Of a stretch of 64,000 nt of DNA, positions 46,044-55,540 are shown piece after piece (the first letter of the stretch is position 1; each line of letters opens with the position of its first letter). A model generated the notes under the pieces. It was not told the DNA's origin. It was given only the letters and a program-made list of their open reading frames with translations, and did not search any database. Origin of the DNA: Occultella kanbiaonis (GTDB lineage: Bacteria > Actinomycetota > Actinomycetes > Actinomycetales > Beutenbergiaceae); assembly GCF_009708215.1 (NCBI RefSeq), contig NZ_CP046175.1, forward strand, positions 1,922,001 through 1,986,000, given 5' to 3'. The translations under genes and the position numbers were made by a program.

Positions 46044-48455
46044 ATGAACCCCAGCCAGGGGCACGTCCTGAGCCGGCTCACGCGCAACGCCATCCGGCGC
46101 AACCCGATGACCGCCGTCGTCCTGGTGCTGTTCGTGGCGCTGTCCGCCGCGCTCGCGAGCTCGGCAGGAGCACTGGTGGTCACCGTGACCGGGGCGAGCG
46201 CGTCGCTCATGCAGCAGGCACGCACCCCGCACTTCCTGCAGATGCACGCCGGGACCGTCGACTCCGAGCGGATCGCCGCCTTCGCCGCGGCGAACGACCT
46301 GGTGGACACCTACGCCGTCGTGGAGATGCTGAACGTGGACTCCTCCGCGATCCGGATCACCGGAGCCGGCACCGATACCACGCTCGCCGCTGGGCTGCAG
46401 GACAACTCGTTCGTGACCCAGAACGCGCAGTTCGACCTGCTGCTGGACACCGACGGCGCCGTCATCGACCCCGCACCCGGCACCGTCTGGCTGCCGTTGT
46501 TCTACCGGGAGCTGCTCGACCTCGAGCGGGGGCAGCTGCTCACGGTCACCGGCCCGAACGGCTCCGTGGACCTGACCGTGGCCGGGTTCCTGCGGGACTC
46601 CCAGATGAACTCCTCGTACGCCTCGTCCAAGCGGCTGCTCGTCGCGCCCGCCGATCTGGGGCGGCTGACCCACGCCGTGGGTCAGGCGGGCGCCATCGAG
46701 CATCTCATCCAGTTCCGGCTCACCGACGTCGCCGCCGTCGGTGAGTTCGAGACCTCCTACCGGGCCGCCGGACTCGAGGCCAACGGGCCCACGATCACCT
46801 GGACCCTGTTCGTCCTGGTCAACTCACTCTCCGGCGGTATCACGGCCGCCATCGTCATCCTGGTGACGGTGCTCCTCGTCGCGATCGCCCTGCTCTGCGT
46901 CCGGTTCACGCTGCTGACCACCCTCGACCGGGACTACCGGGAGATCGGGATCCTCAAGGCCATCGGCGTCCGTGATCGCGACCTCCGGCGGCTCTACACG
47001 CGCCGGTACCTGGTGCTCGCGGCGGTCGGCGCCGTCGTCGGGCTGGGTGGTTCGCTCGCCCTGAACCAGGTCCTCCTCGCGGACGTCCGACTGTTCCTCG
47101 GACCCGCGGGGCGGACCGTGCCGTCGCTGCTGCTCGGCGTGGCGCTGAGCGCGCTGATCGTCGCCGTCGTGGGGCTCGCGGTGCGACGCGCGCTTGGCCG
47201 CCTACGGACGGTCTCGCCGGTCCAGGCGATCCGGACCGGCGCCCCGGTGCTCGGGGCCTCGCGCCGGCGCCCCCCGCGGCTGCTGTCCGCGCTCGGCGAG
47301 CGCCCCGGCACCCCGGTGCGCCTCGGCCTGCGCGACGTGGTGCGGCGCCCCGCCCTCTACGCGGTGCCGCTGGTGATCTACGCCCTGGGCGCGTTCATCC
47401 TGATCCTGCCGCAGAACCTGCACACCACCGTGACCGCGCCGGACTTCATCACCTACCTGGGTGCCGGCGTCAGCGACCTGCGGGTCGATGCCCAGGGCGG
47501 CACAGCCACCGAACGCATCGCCGACCTCGACCGCGACCTCGCGCAGGATCCGCAGGTGGCCGGCCACACAGTCCTGACGACGGCTTCCTACACGGCCCTC
47601 GACGCCGACGGGGTGCCCGCCACCGTGAAGATCGAGTCCGGTGATCTGGCCGCGTTCCCGCTCACGTACTCCGACGGTGCCGCACCGACCGTCGACACCC
47701 AGATCGCCCTGTCCCGACTGCAGGCCGATGCCCTCGGTGCGGCGGTGGGGGACCGTGTCTCGGTGACGCCGGTGTCGGCCGGCAGCGCCGGGGCCGCCGG
47801 GCCGCTCCCGCCGCTCGAGCTGACCGTGACCGGCATCTACCAGGACCTCACCAATGGGGGGCGCACCGCGAAGATGGTCGCCCCGCACACCAGTTCCGAC
47901 CTGATGTGGAGCACCCTCTACGCCGACTTCGCCCCGGGGGTGGACGTGCCCGCCGCGATCGGCGGCTACACAGAGGCCTATCCCGACCTCGAGGTGAGTT
48001 CCGTGCGCGACTACGTCGACGCCACGATGGGCGGCACGATCGACGCCCTGCGCACCGTGGCCGTCGCGGCGCTCGCGATCGGGCTGGCCGTGGCCGCGCT
48101 GATCACGGCGCTGTTCATGAGGCTGCTGATCGTGCGCGACGCCTTCGGGATCGGCGTGATGCGGGCGCTCGGCTTCCGCGACGGCCACGTGCAGACCCAG
48201 TACGTGGTCCGGTCCGCGGCGGTGCTCGCGGTGGGAGTGCTCGTCGGTGCGGTTGGCGCGAAGGTGCTCGGCGGCGGCCTCGCCGGAGTGTTCCTCTCGG
48301 GCATCGGCCTGTCCGAGTTGCGCCTGATCGCGGACCCCTGGCTCGCCTACGCCGCCTCCCCGGTCGTCCTCCTCGCCATCGTCGCGGTCGCCACGCTGGC
48401 GAGCACGCGGCAGGGTGCCCGCGCTGGCATCTCCACCACCATCAAGGACCAGTGA
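46044..48455 (+). CDS. FtsX-like ABC transporter permease
   Basis: 803 residues with two FtsX domains. An N-terminal anchor (TAVVLVLFVALSAALASSAG) precedes a large extracellular region (about 50-255). Then come TM segments with FTLLTTLDRDYREIGILKAIGVRDRDLRRLY, a second extracellular domain (about 465-665), and a second FtsX set with RDAFGIGVMRALGFRDGHVQTQY. MacB/LolE-like systems of this layout move lipids, peptides or drugs away from the membrane. The ATPase gene follows 10 bases later. Confidence 0.9.
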   Translation: MNPSQGHVLSRLTRNAIRRNPMTAVVLVLFVALSAALASSAGALVVTVTGASASLMQQARTPHFLQMHAGTVDSERIAAFAAANDLVDTYAVVEMLNVDSSAIRITGAGTDTTLAAGLQDNSFVTQNAQFDLLLDTDGAVIDPAPGTVWLPLFYRELLDLERGQLLTVTGPNGSVDLTVAGFLRDSQMNSSYASSKRLLVAPADLGRLTHAVGQAGAIEHLIQFRLTDVAAVGEFETSYRAAGLEANGPTITWTLFVLVNSLSGGITAAIVILVTVLLVAIALLCVRFTLLTTLDRDYREIGILKAIGVRDRDLRRLYTRRYLVLAAVGAVVGLGGSLALNQVLLADVRLFLGPAGRTVPSLLLGVALSALIVAVVGLAVRRALGRLRTVSPVQAIRTGAPVLGASRRRPPRLLSALGERPGTPVRLGLRDVVRRPALYAVPLVIYALGAFILILPQNLHTTVTAPDFITYLGAGVSDLRVDAQGGTATERIADLDRDLAQDPQVAGHTVLTTASYTALDADGVPATVKIESGDLAAFPLTYSDGAAPTVDTQIALSRLQADALGAAVGDRVSVTPVSAGSAGAAGPLPPLELTVTGIYQDLTNGGRTAKMVAPHTSSDLMWSTLYADFAPGVDVPAAIGGYTEAYPDLEVSSVRDYVDATMGGTIDALRTVAVAALAIGLAVAALITALFMRLLIVRDAFGIGVMRALGFRDGHVQTQYVVRSAAVLAVGVLVGAVGAKVLGGGLAGVFLSGIGLSELRLIADPWLAYAASPVVLLAIVAVATLASTRQGARAGISTTIKDQ

Positions 48456-48465
48456 GGACCCGCCG

Positions 48466-49254
48466 ATGATCACCACCGTCCCACCGACCGGCACCGGCAC
48501 GGCGCTGCTGAGCGCCCGCGGCCTCAGGAAGAGCTTCAGCCACGACGGCCAGGACGCCGAGGTGCTCCGCGGCGTCGACCTGACCGTCGCCGAGGGCGAG
48601 TTCGTGACCGTGATGGGGCCGTCCGGCTCGGGAAAGTCGACCCTGCTCCACAGCCTCTCCGGGATGGACCCGGTCGACGCCGGGACGGTGCGGCTCGATG
48701 ACGTCGAAATCACGGCGCTGAGCCCCGACGAGCTCGCCGATCATCGCCGGAGACACATGGGGTTCGTGTTCCAGCAGCCCACCCTGCTGCCGGACCTCGG
48801 TCTGCTCGAGAACATCGTGCTGACCAGTTCCCTCGACCGGGTCGGCACCCCCGCGGACCGCGTCGCCCGGGCGAGGGAGCTCATGACCAGGGCTGGGATC
48901 TGGGACCTGCGGGCCAGGATGCCGGCCCAGGTCTCCGGTGGTCAGCTGCAGCGGGCCGGGATCTGCCGGGCCCTGATGCGCCGGCCCCGGATCATCTTCG
49001 GCGACGAGCCCACCGGGGCGCTCAACCGCGACTCCGCCGAGCAGATCCTTGACCTGCTCACCGAGCTCAACCGCGACGGCACCACCCTGCTGATCGTCAC
49101 CCATGACGTCGGTGTCGCCGCGCGCGCCGACCGGGTGGTCTTCATGATCGACGGCCGGATCGCCGACGAGCTCACCCTCGACGATCGCGGCCCGGTCGCC
49201 GATCCCGCCCGGGTGGACGCGGTCATCGCCCGGATGCGCGCCCTAGGTATCTGA
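48466..49254 (+). CDS. ABC transporter ATP-binding protein, MacB/LolD type
   Basis: 262 residues. Walker A GPSGSGKST, Q-loop FVFQQPTLLPDL, signature VSGGQLQRAGICRALM, Walker B IIFGDEPTGALN and the switch His in IVTHD. The EPTGALN wording is typical for partners of FtsX-fold permeases. It is cotranscribed with the permease gene just upstream. The last 12 bases overlap the 3' end of the convergent lyase gene. Confidence 0.94.
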   Translation: MITTVPPTGTGTALLSARGLRKSFSHDGQDAEVLRGVDLTVAEGEFVTVMGPSGSGKSTLLHSLSGMDPVDAGTVRLDDVEITALSPDELADHRRRHMGFVFQQPTLLPDLGLLENIVLTSSLDRVGTPADRVARARELMTRAGIWDLRARMPAQVSGGQLQRAGICRALMRRPRIIFGDEPTGALNRDSAEQILDLLTELNRDGTTLLIVTHDVGVAARADRVVFMIDGRIADELTLDDRGPVADPARVDAVIARMRALGI

Positions 49255-52200
49255 GCCGCACTCCGGCTGCGTCACCCGGACGTCGGTGTCGATGAGGATC
49301 GTGACCGACTCCGCCGAGCACGCCAGGGTGCCCACCACCTCGGAGTCGAGCAGGGCCAGCGTGCCGCCGGGCGCCAGGGCGGTGACCGGCCCTCGAACCG
49401 TGCTGGCCTCCACCCACATCGAGGAGGAGTCCCCGGCCAGTTGCACCGGACCGTTGATCGTCGTGTCCGCCACGATCACGGAGCCCGCGGCGGGCACCGT
49501 GACCGGACCGGCGATCGTGGACCCCTCGATCCGGACGGACGTGCCGTCCGCCGCGGTCACCGGCCCGCGCACGTCGGCATCGACGATGCAGGCCATCGAC
49601 CCCGTCAGGGCGATCGCGCCGGTGGTCGATCCGGTCACCGTGGACGTGCACGCCGTCGCCTCGGCCCAGTGCAGGACGAGCGTGGGGCCGCCCGCGCCGC
49701 GCTCACGGGACCAGACGGACGTGCCGAAGGCCTGCGAGTCCTGAGCGTTCTGCCGCAGCGCGAAGCCGAGGCTCGCCCCACCCTCGCCGAGTGCCGCGAC
49801 CGCGGCGCCGGTGACGTCGATGCTCACCGGTGCCGTCTCGCTGCCGGCCGTGAACTGTCCGACCGCCGTGCCGACGGCGGGGCGTGAGTTCCAGGTCAGG
49901 TCCGCCTCGGTCCAGTCCGTGGCGGCCGTGCTCACGTCGACCAGCATGGTCCGGTCGGCGGCCACCACGGTGGTCAGGACCAGTTCGGCGGCGACCAGTT
50001 CCCGACCGTCGAGCGGTTCGAGGTCGAACGCGAGGTACGTCTCTCTGTTGAAGCCGGCGTTGTTGCTGCTCGGGTCCCGTTTGACAGTCATCGAGGCGGC
50101 CGTGCCGTAGGAGGTGTCGGCGTAGGTGCCGTCCCGCACGTACCCGTCGCGGGCGGCGGTCAGGGTGCTGGTGCCGGGATCGGTCACGGCCACCGTGGCG
50201 CGTCCGCCCACCAGGGTCCCTGTCGGTGAGCGCCAGAGCGCGGTCAGGAGCGTCGATCCGACGGACCGGGCCACCACCGCGCCGTCGCTCGTGAACTCGG
50301 CGACCTCGGGGTCGGAGGACCGCAGGGACGCCGCGGTCGGATCCAGTGGGACTGCGGTTCCGTCACTCATCGTGACGGTGAGCGACGGGCTGTCCACCAT
50401 CTGCGGGTGCAGGTTCAGCGCACCCGAGCCGATCCCGATCGCGACCGGGTCGGGTGCGGCGGGTTCGGTCTGTGGCCACTCGCCCTGTGCCGTGCTGATC
50501 CGGAGCTCGGACAGGCTCATCCACGTGTTGGCGTTGTTGCCGTGGGCGAGGATCCGCACGTAGCCGGCCTGGACCGGATCGAAACTGATGTCCTCCAGCT
50601 CCAGCGTCGTCCCCGAGCTGGCACCCGACCAAGCAGTCGACCACTGCTCGCCGTCCAGCGAGGTCTGCACGTCATAGGTGTACACCCGGGCGTTTCCCAT
50701 GCTCCAGGCGACCCGGACGCCGTCCACCGTCGTCGTCTCCGGGAGGTTGGCGCGCAGCCACTGACCGTCTCCCTGCGCCGACCAGAACGTGCCGAGATCG
50801 TCGTCGACGGCATTCGACGTCGGGTTCGTTCCGACGATGCTCCCGGTCAGTGGGCCGCTGTACGGCCGGGTCAGGTGCACCTCGTACCGCGTCCGGCACA
50901 CCTCACCCGCCGGTCCGACGCAGACCACGGCGGTTCCGGGCAGCGCGTCCGGCATCTGCACGTCGACCTGGTCGGTGCCGTTGCTCGGGACCGCCTCGAT
51001 CACGCCGAGGTCCGTCGTCTCGAGCACGAGGGTGCGAGTGTCGGCGGAGAAGCCGGGGACCGTCACGTCGTCGTGGGTGAGGTCGCTCAGCGTGGAGGCC
51101 CCGGTGGCGGGCACCGTCCAGTCCGCCAGGGCGGTCACGGCCGGCACCGGTTCGCCTGTCCCGCCGACCGGGAGCGGCTCGAGCAGGATGGACAGGCGCA
51201 GGTCGGTGACCCCCGGCAGGTGCACGGTCAGCTTGGACTGGCCGTTGGCCGCCTGCCCGTCCGGGTTCGGCGACGCGGGCAGCGGTTCGGCGGCCATCAC
51301 CGAGAACTGTGCCTGCGCCGGTGCGTCGACCAGTCGGGCGAGCAGTTGCCGGCCCTCGATGGTCAGCACTGCGCTACGTCCGTCGTCGGCGATCTCGACG
51401 TCGGCCGAGGTGTGCATGAACCACCACGCCTCGACCGGGGTGGTCGAGGTCAGCTCGTCCTGGACGACCACCCGGGACCGGTCGTCGATCATCGCGACGC
51501 CGCGCTGCCAGGAGGTCACGCCCTGGTCGGCGTAGGCCTCGGTGAGCTCCGCGACGGCGAACGCGCCGGCGGGCGAGTCCTCCTGGGCGACGATCCGGCC
51601 GGCCACCGCGACCGACTGGTCCGGTCCCGATCCGGGGTTGATGACCAGGGTGTTCTGGCCCTCCGCGCGCTTGCGGTAGTACGTCCAGCGCTCGCCGTCG
51701 GGTCCGGTGCTGAAGTAGCCCGGCAGGCTGTAGGAGTCGGCGCCGAGCTCGTCCGCCCACCGGGTGCCGAGCGCGTCGAGGACGAACGTGCCCATGTCCA
51801 GATCACCGTGGTTGTTGCTGTTGTCGCCGGCCTTGAACCCGGTGAACAACGCCGTCGGCGTGCTCCACGCCGAGCGCGACAGGACGGTCTCGGTGCCGCT
51901 GAAGTACCGGTCGAGGGGCATCTCGGTCTGCGCCGGTGTGGCCCGCTCGGACAGGCCGTACCAGAGCAGCGCCTGGGGGTTCGTGGGCGTGCTCAGCCCT
52001 TCGTCGGCCCACCACGCGTACCCGGGCTGGCCGTACCGGTCCGCCATCCAGTAGGCGGCGGGCGGGCCGCCGTACGTCGAGGACGCATCGGAGTAGTTGA
52101 ACGTGCGTCCGGACGGGCCGGCCATGTACATCGAGAAGTCGACCGTTCCGGACAGTCCGGGCGCGTCGGAGATGCCGAAGTCGTCGCCGACGGCGGTGCC

Positions 52201-53034
52201 GAGGCTCGCCAGGTAGGGCACAAGGTAGCGGGTGGCGTAGTCCCAGTACGTCGGACCCTCGGGGTACCCGCCGTCCGGGGCGTACTCGTCGAGGGCCGGC
52301 CCGACGTGCGAGAGCCCGAGCTGCAGCAGTGACTCGGCCCGTTCGGGTTCGACGTCGGCGAGGGCGAGCGCCGCGATGCCGATGCCGCTGGTGCACACGA
52401 TGGACCAGTTGCTCGTCGTGGTGGTCCAGGAGGCGCCGGCGTCATAGCCGGCCTGGGCCGGCTGGAATCCGTGCGTGACCATGGCGGTCTCGAGCACGCC
52501 GCGCTGCTGCGCGGTCAGGGCCGGGTACAGCCAGTCGTACCCGATCGCGAACGCGTGCAGCATCTCGGCCACGGACAGGAAACTCTCCGGGTTCCAGTCC
52601 GGGAACTGCGCCGCGGCGGCCAGCTCCGCGTAGGCCCGGTCCAGGAAGCGGGTGTCCTCGGTCAGGCGGTAGGAGAGGGCGAGCACATAGGTCCGGTTGA
52701 GGATGGTCCGCACGGGGGTGAGCAGGCTGCGCCCGTCCGGGAAGTCGTAGATCGTGACCGGGGCGGCCAGGAGCGCCTCCGCCTGCCCGAGGACGTCATC
52801 GGCCAGCGCCGCGGCGGTGTCGTCCGTGGCGATCCACTCCTGCACGCCGGTCAGGGCGGCGTCGTCGAGGATCAGTCGCGGGTGGTCGATACGGACCAGG
52901 TCGACGACGCTCTCGGGCGCCTCCGGCGTGAAGCCGGGATCGGCGGCTGCGGTCCCGGCCGCGGCCAGCGACGTCGCGACCATGGTCAACGCGGTCGCGA
53001 CCGACGTCACGACTCTCGCTCGAACTGTCCTCAC
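49243..53034 (-). CDS. Secreted multi-domain polysaccharide lyase (heparinase/alginate-lyase type)
   Basis: 1263 residues. A signal peptide ends near residue 31 (AAAGTAAAD). A helical (alpha/alpha) barrel follows, with NWSIVCTSGI and EGPTYWDY (259-266, candidate catalytic Tyr). A heparinase II/III-like beta domain has NNHGDLDMGTF with H409. Next are an F5/8-type C carbohydrate-binding region (about 725-855), a Big-like domain (about 870-950), a DNRLRE/CBM96-like domain (about 955-1125) and a C-terminal repeat region (1126-1263). It should cleave an acidic polysaccharide (alginate, heparinoid or similar uronate polymer) outside the cell by beta-elimination. No sortase or anchor signal is seen. 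It is likely controlled with the divergent DeoR-LacI hybrid. Confidence 0.85.
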   Translation of the reverse strand: MRTVRARVVTSVATALTMVATSLAAAGTAAADPGFTPEAPESVVDLVRIDHPRLILDDAALTGVQEWIATDDTAAALADDVLGQAEALLAAPVTIYDFPDGRSLLTPVRTILNRTYVLALSYRLTEDTRFLDRAYAELAAAAQFPDWNPESFLSVAEMLHAFAIGYDWLYPALTAQQRGVLETAMVTHGFQPAQAGYDAGASWTTTTSNWSIVCTSGIGIAALALADVEPERAESLLQLGLSHVGPALDEYAPDGGYPEGPTYWDYATRYLVPYLASLGTAVGDDFGISDAPGLSGTVDFSMYMAGPSGRTFNYSDASSTYGGPPAAYWMADRYGQPGYAWWADEGLSTPTNPQALLWYGLSERATPAQTEMPLDRYFSGTETVLSRSAWSTPTALFTGFKAGDNSNNHGDLDMGTFVLDALGTRWADELGADSYSLPGYFSTGPDGERWTYYRKRAEGQNTLVINPGSGPDQSVAVAGRIVAQEDSPAGAFAVAELTEAYADQGVTSWQRGVAMIDDRSRVVVQDELTSTTPVEAWWFMHTSADVEIADDGRSAVLTIEGRQLLARLVDAPAQAQFSVMAAEPLPASPNPDGQAANGQSKLTVHLPGVTDLRLSILLEPLPVGGTGEPVPAVTALADWTVPATGASTLSDLTHDDVTVPGFSADTRTLVLETTDLGVIEAVPSNGTDQVDVQMPDALPGTAVVCVGPAGEVCRTRYEVHLTRPYSGPLTGSIVGTNPTSNAVDDDLGTFWSAQGDGQWLRANLPETTTVDGVRVAWSMGNARVYTYDVQTSLDGEQWSTAWSGASSGTTLELEDISFDPVQAGYVRILAHGNNANTWMSLSELRISTAQGEWPQTEPAAPDPVAIGIGSGALNLHPQMVDSPSLTVTMSDGTAVPLDPTAASLRSSDPEVAEFTSDGAVVARSVGSTLLTALWRSPTGTLVGGRATVAVTDPGTSTLTAARDGYVRDGTYADTSYGTAASMTVKRDPSSNNAGFNRETYLAFDLEPLDGRELVAAELVLTTVVAADRTMLVDVSTAATDWTEADLTWNSRPAVGTAVGQFTAGSETAPVSIDVTGAAVAALGEGGASLGFALRQNAQDSQAFGTSVWSRERGAGGPTLVLHWAEATACTSTVTGSTTGAIALTGSMACIVDADVRGPVTAADGTSVRIEGSTIAGPVTVPAAGSVIVADTTINGPVQLAGDSSSMWVEASTVRGPVTALAPGGTLALLDSEVVGTLACSAESVTILIDTDVRVTQPECGSDT

Positions 53035-53170
53035 TCGAAGCCTCCGTTGCCTCTGCCGATGCGTCGTTACATCGATCGGCGCTCAGCGTCGCCCCACGTG
53101 ATCGGCCCGGTCCAGCCGTGGCGGAGAAACGATCAGAACCGGTCACGTTGCGATGGCGCCCCCGACCCGC

Positions 53171-53176
53171 TATTCC
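53171..53176 (+). promoter_or_regulatory. -10 box TATTCC, leaderless start
   Basis: TATTCC ends six bases before the GTG at 53183. The last base departs from TAnnnT. Confidence 0.35.
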
Positions 53177-53182
53177 TGAGTC

Positions 53183-54289
53183 GTGCTCACCGAGGAACGT
53201 CGCGCCCGCATCGCTGCGGAGCTCCAGGCCAGCGGCGCCGTGGAGGTTCGCGAGCTCGCCGAGCGGTTCGACGTCAGCGTGATCACGATCCGGCGCGACC
53301 TTGCGTCGGTGGTCGCCTCCTCGCCGCAGTCACGGCGGGTGCGCGGTGGCGCGGTTCGCGAACCGGCCTGGGCGGCCTCGGAGCGGTCGCGCGGTCGCAG
53401 CGCTCGCAGTCCTCGCGAGACGGCTCCCGACGGCGAGGGTGCCCTGGTCGGGATCGTCGTGCCGGCGCGGGACTACTACTACCGCGCCGTCGTGGACGGC
53501 GCCCACGACGAAGCGGACCGGCTCGGGCTCCGGCTGCTGCTCGGGGTGTCCGACTACTCGAGGGAGGACGAGGTGACCCTGGTCGAGCGGATGCTCGCGC
53601 GCGGCGTGGACGCCCTGCTCGTCACGCCGGCCCGGACCCAGACCGCGGATGCCCGCATCTACCGCCTGCTCGCCGACGCCCGGGTGCCGGTGGTGCTGGT
53701 CGAGCGCGAGGTGCCCGATCCGTTCTCCGGCATCGAGTCCGTGCACACCGACCACGCGCTCGGGATGGCGGCGGCCATGCGCCACCTCATCGCCCTCGGA
53801 CACCGCAGGATCGGGCTCGCCATGCGCCCGCGCAATCCCACCGGGCCGTGGCTGCGGGCCGGGATGGCGCTCGCGCGCGACGAGGCCGGCCCGTCGGTGT
53901 TGACGTTCGAGCACACCGTCGGCCCGGGCACCGGCGAGGAGTACACCCGGAGTCTGCGTCAGGTCCTGGACTCGGTTCGCGCGGCCGGCGAGAGCGCGGT
54001 GGTGGTGCTCTCCGACCATGAGGCCGTCGACCTCGCCGACGCGGCACCGGCGGCGGGACTGCGGATCCCACAGGACCTGGCGATCGTCGCCTACGACGAC
54101 GAGCGGGCCGCGGACGCCACGGTTCCGCTCACGGCCGTCGCGCCGCCGAAGCGCGATCTCGGACGTCTCGCCGTGCGGATGTGCGCAGACCGGTTCGCGG
54201 AGCGGGACGCACCGGGGGAGCAGGCCCTGAGCCCGCGCCGTCAGGTGCTGCTGCCGACGCTGCGGGTGCGCGCGTCCACGACGATCTGA
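53183..54289 (+). CDS. DeoR-type HTH fused to a LacI-type sugar-binding domain
   Basis: 368 residues. Residues 1-55 are a DeoR winged helix (ERRARIAAELQASGAVEVR, then FDVSVITIRRDLAS). From residue 85 the protein is a periplasmic-binding-like sensor of the LacI/GalR group (GALVGIVVPARDYYYRAVVD, DALLVTPAR, HLIALGHRRIGLAM, DLAIVAYDDERAADATVPL). Such hybrids occur in actinobacteria and bind free sugars or oligosaccharides. It lies between the divergent lyase gene and the convergent uptake operon and is the obvious candidate regulator of both. Confidence 0.9.
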   Translation: MLTEERRARIAAELQASGAVEVRELAERFDVSVITIRRDLASVVASSPQSRRVRGGAVREPAWAASERSRGRSARSPRETAPDGEGALVGIVVPARDYYYRAVVDGAHDEADRLGLRLLLGVSDYSREDEVTLVERMLARGVDALLVTPARTQTADARIYRLLADARVPVVLVEREVPDPFSGIESVHTDHALGMAAAMRHLIALGHRRIGLAMRPRNPTGPWLRAGMALARDEAGPSVLTFEHTVGPGTGEEYTRSLRQVLDSVRAAGESAVVVLSDHEAVDLADAAPAAGLRIPQDLAIVAYDDERAADATVPLTAVAPPKRDLGRLAVRMCADRFAERDAPGEQALSPRRQVLLPTLRVRASTTI

Positions 54290-54296
54290 GTGACGC

Positions 54297-55538
54297 TCAC
54301 GCGCAGATCGCGAGCACCCGCCGGTCCGGGTCCTCGAGGCGGTACGGCCCGATGCCCCAGGACGAGGCGACCGTGACCGAGGGACCGGTGATCCGCCGTC
54401 GGGCACCTTCGATGTCCACGAGCACAGAGCCCTCAGCCGACAGCGCGATCAGGTCCTCACCGAGCCGCAGCAGCATCGGGGTGTGCAGCGGGTCCGGGGT
54501 GGCGTCCGGGCGCACCCCGACGCTGATCGAGGTCCGGCCGGCCTGCACGCCGGCGACGATCGCCTCCGGCGTGTTCTCCGTTGCGGCCACCCACGTGGTC
54601 GGCGTGCCCAGGGTCCAGCCCTGACCGGGCTTGTGGAAGTCCGAGCCGCCGATCGGAACGACCTCGCCCCAGCGCGCCCAGAACGCCCACGGGAACGAGG
54701 CGGTCAGGTCCCGGAACCACGAGATGTGCCACAGTTCCAGGGCCCGCGGCAGGGTGGTGAGCGGGTGCTGCCAGGCGCAGTCGCCGTCGACGGCGTGGTT
54801 CACCGAGAGCACGCCACCGCGGGCGGCGACCTCGTGCACCCACCGCTGCGCGCTCTCGCGGAAGTCGATCCAGCCGATGTCCCCGAACGCGTTCGCGTGC
54901 CCGCGGGCGGTGGTGACCTCCTGGCCCGGGAGCAGGGTCACCGAGTGCCGGGCGCCGGCGCCGGGAAGGTGTGGGTGGTGGCTGGTCGTGTTGTGGTCGG
55001 TGACCGCGAGGAAGTCGAGCCCCGCGGCGGCTGCGCGGGCGGCGAGCTGGTCGATGCTCTCCGCACCGTCGGAGTGCAGGGTGTGGGCGTGGAAGTCGCC
55101 CGCGAACCAGGTCAGGCCGTCCGGTGCGGGCAGGCCGCGGGTGGACCCGGGCGGCGGGCCCGCTTCGACGGCGGCGGCCGGTTCGGTCTCGACGGCACCG
55201 GTCGCGGGGGCGTCGACCTCGAGCACGACGTCCAGCCCCGCACCGGGCAGCTGGTGCAGACCGAGGATCACGTGCCACTCGCCGGGCTCGAGCTCACCGG
55301 GCAGGTACCCGGGCGTGGCCGCGGTGGGGGTGATCACGAACCGGCTCCGGGCGCCGCCGGACCAGCCGCGCCACCCGCCCGGGCCCTCGCAGCCGAGGTC
55401 GAGCACGCCGGCGGAGGTGTCGTAGGACAGCCGGACCTCCACCGAGTCCGACCCCGGCGGCACCTCGAAGGCGACCGGCAGGTACCGGTTCTCGATCTGG
55501 TCGTCGATGGTCAGGTGCAGCCGGTGGGTGGTGGTCAC
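54297..55538 (-). CDS. CehA/McbA-like PHP-type metallohydrolase
   Basis: 413 residues. The N-terminal 130 residues are a beta-sandwich-like domain with no catalytic residues evident. The PHP domain follows: FHAHTLHSDG at 149-158 supplies His ligands and AVTDHN the next Asp-His pair, with VNHAVDGDC and GGSDFHKPGQGW later. These are ligands of a tri-metal hydrolase. Members act on phosphoesters or carbamate/aryl esters; none is firmly tied to sugar polymers. The gene begins two bases after the ABC ATPase gene and should be the last gene of the uptake operon. It has no signal peptide, so it may act on the imported product. Confidence 0.82.
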   Translation of the reverse strand: MTTTHRLHLTIDDQIENRYLPVAFEVPPGSDSVEVRLSYDTSAGVLDLGCEGPGGWRGWSGGARSRFVITPTAATPGYLPGELEPGEWHVILGLHQLPGAGLDVVLEVDAPATGAVETEPAAAVEAGPPPGSTRGLPAPDGLTWFAGDFHAHTLHSDGAESIDQLAARAAAAGLDFLAVTDHNTTSHHPHLPGAGARHSVTLLPGQEVTTARGHANAFGDIGWIDFRESAQRWVHEVAARGGVLSVNHAVDGDCAWQHPLTTLPRALELWHISWFRDLTASFPWAFWARWGEVVPIGGSDFHKPGQGWTLGTPTTWVAATENTPEAIVAGVQAGRTSISVGVRPDATPDPLHTPMLLRLGEDLIALSAEGSVLVDIEGARRRITGPSVTVASSWGIGPYRLEDPDRRVLAICA

Positions 55539-55540
55539 GC

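Noticed and set aside
53035-53182. AACG...CGTT-like imperfect dyad upstream of the lyase and hybrid regulator genes
   Set aside because: Only the outer four bases and a few inner ones match, and I found no convincing copy upstream of the binding-protein gene, so I do not call it an operator.
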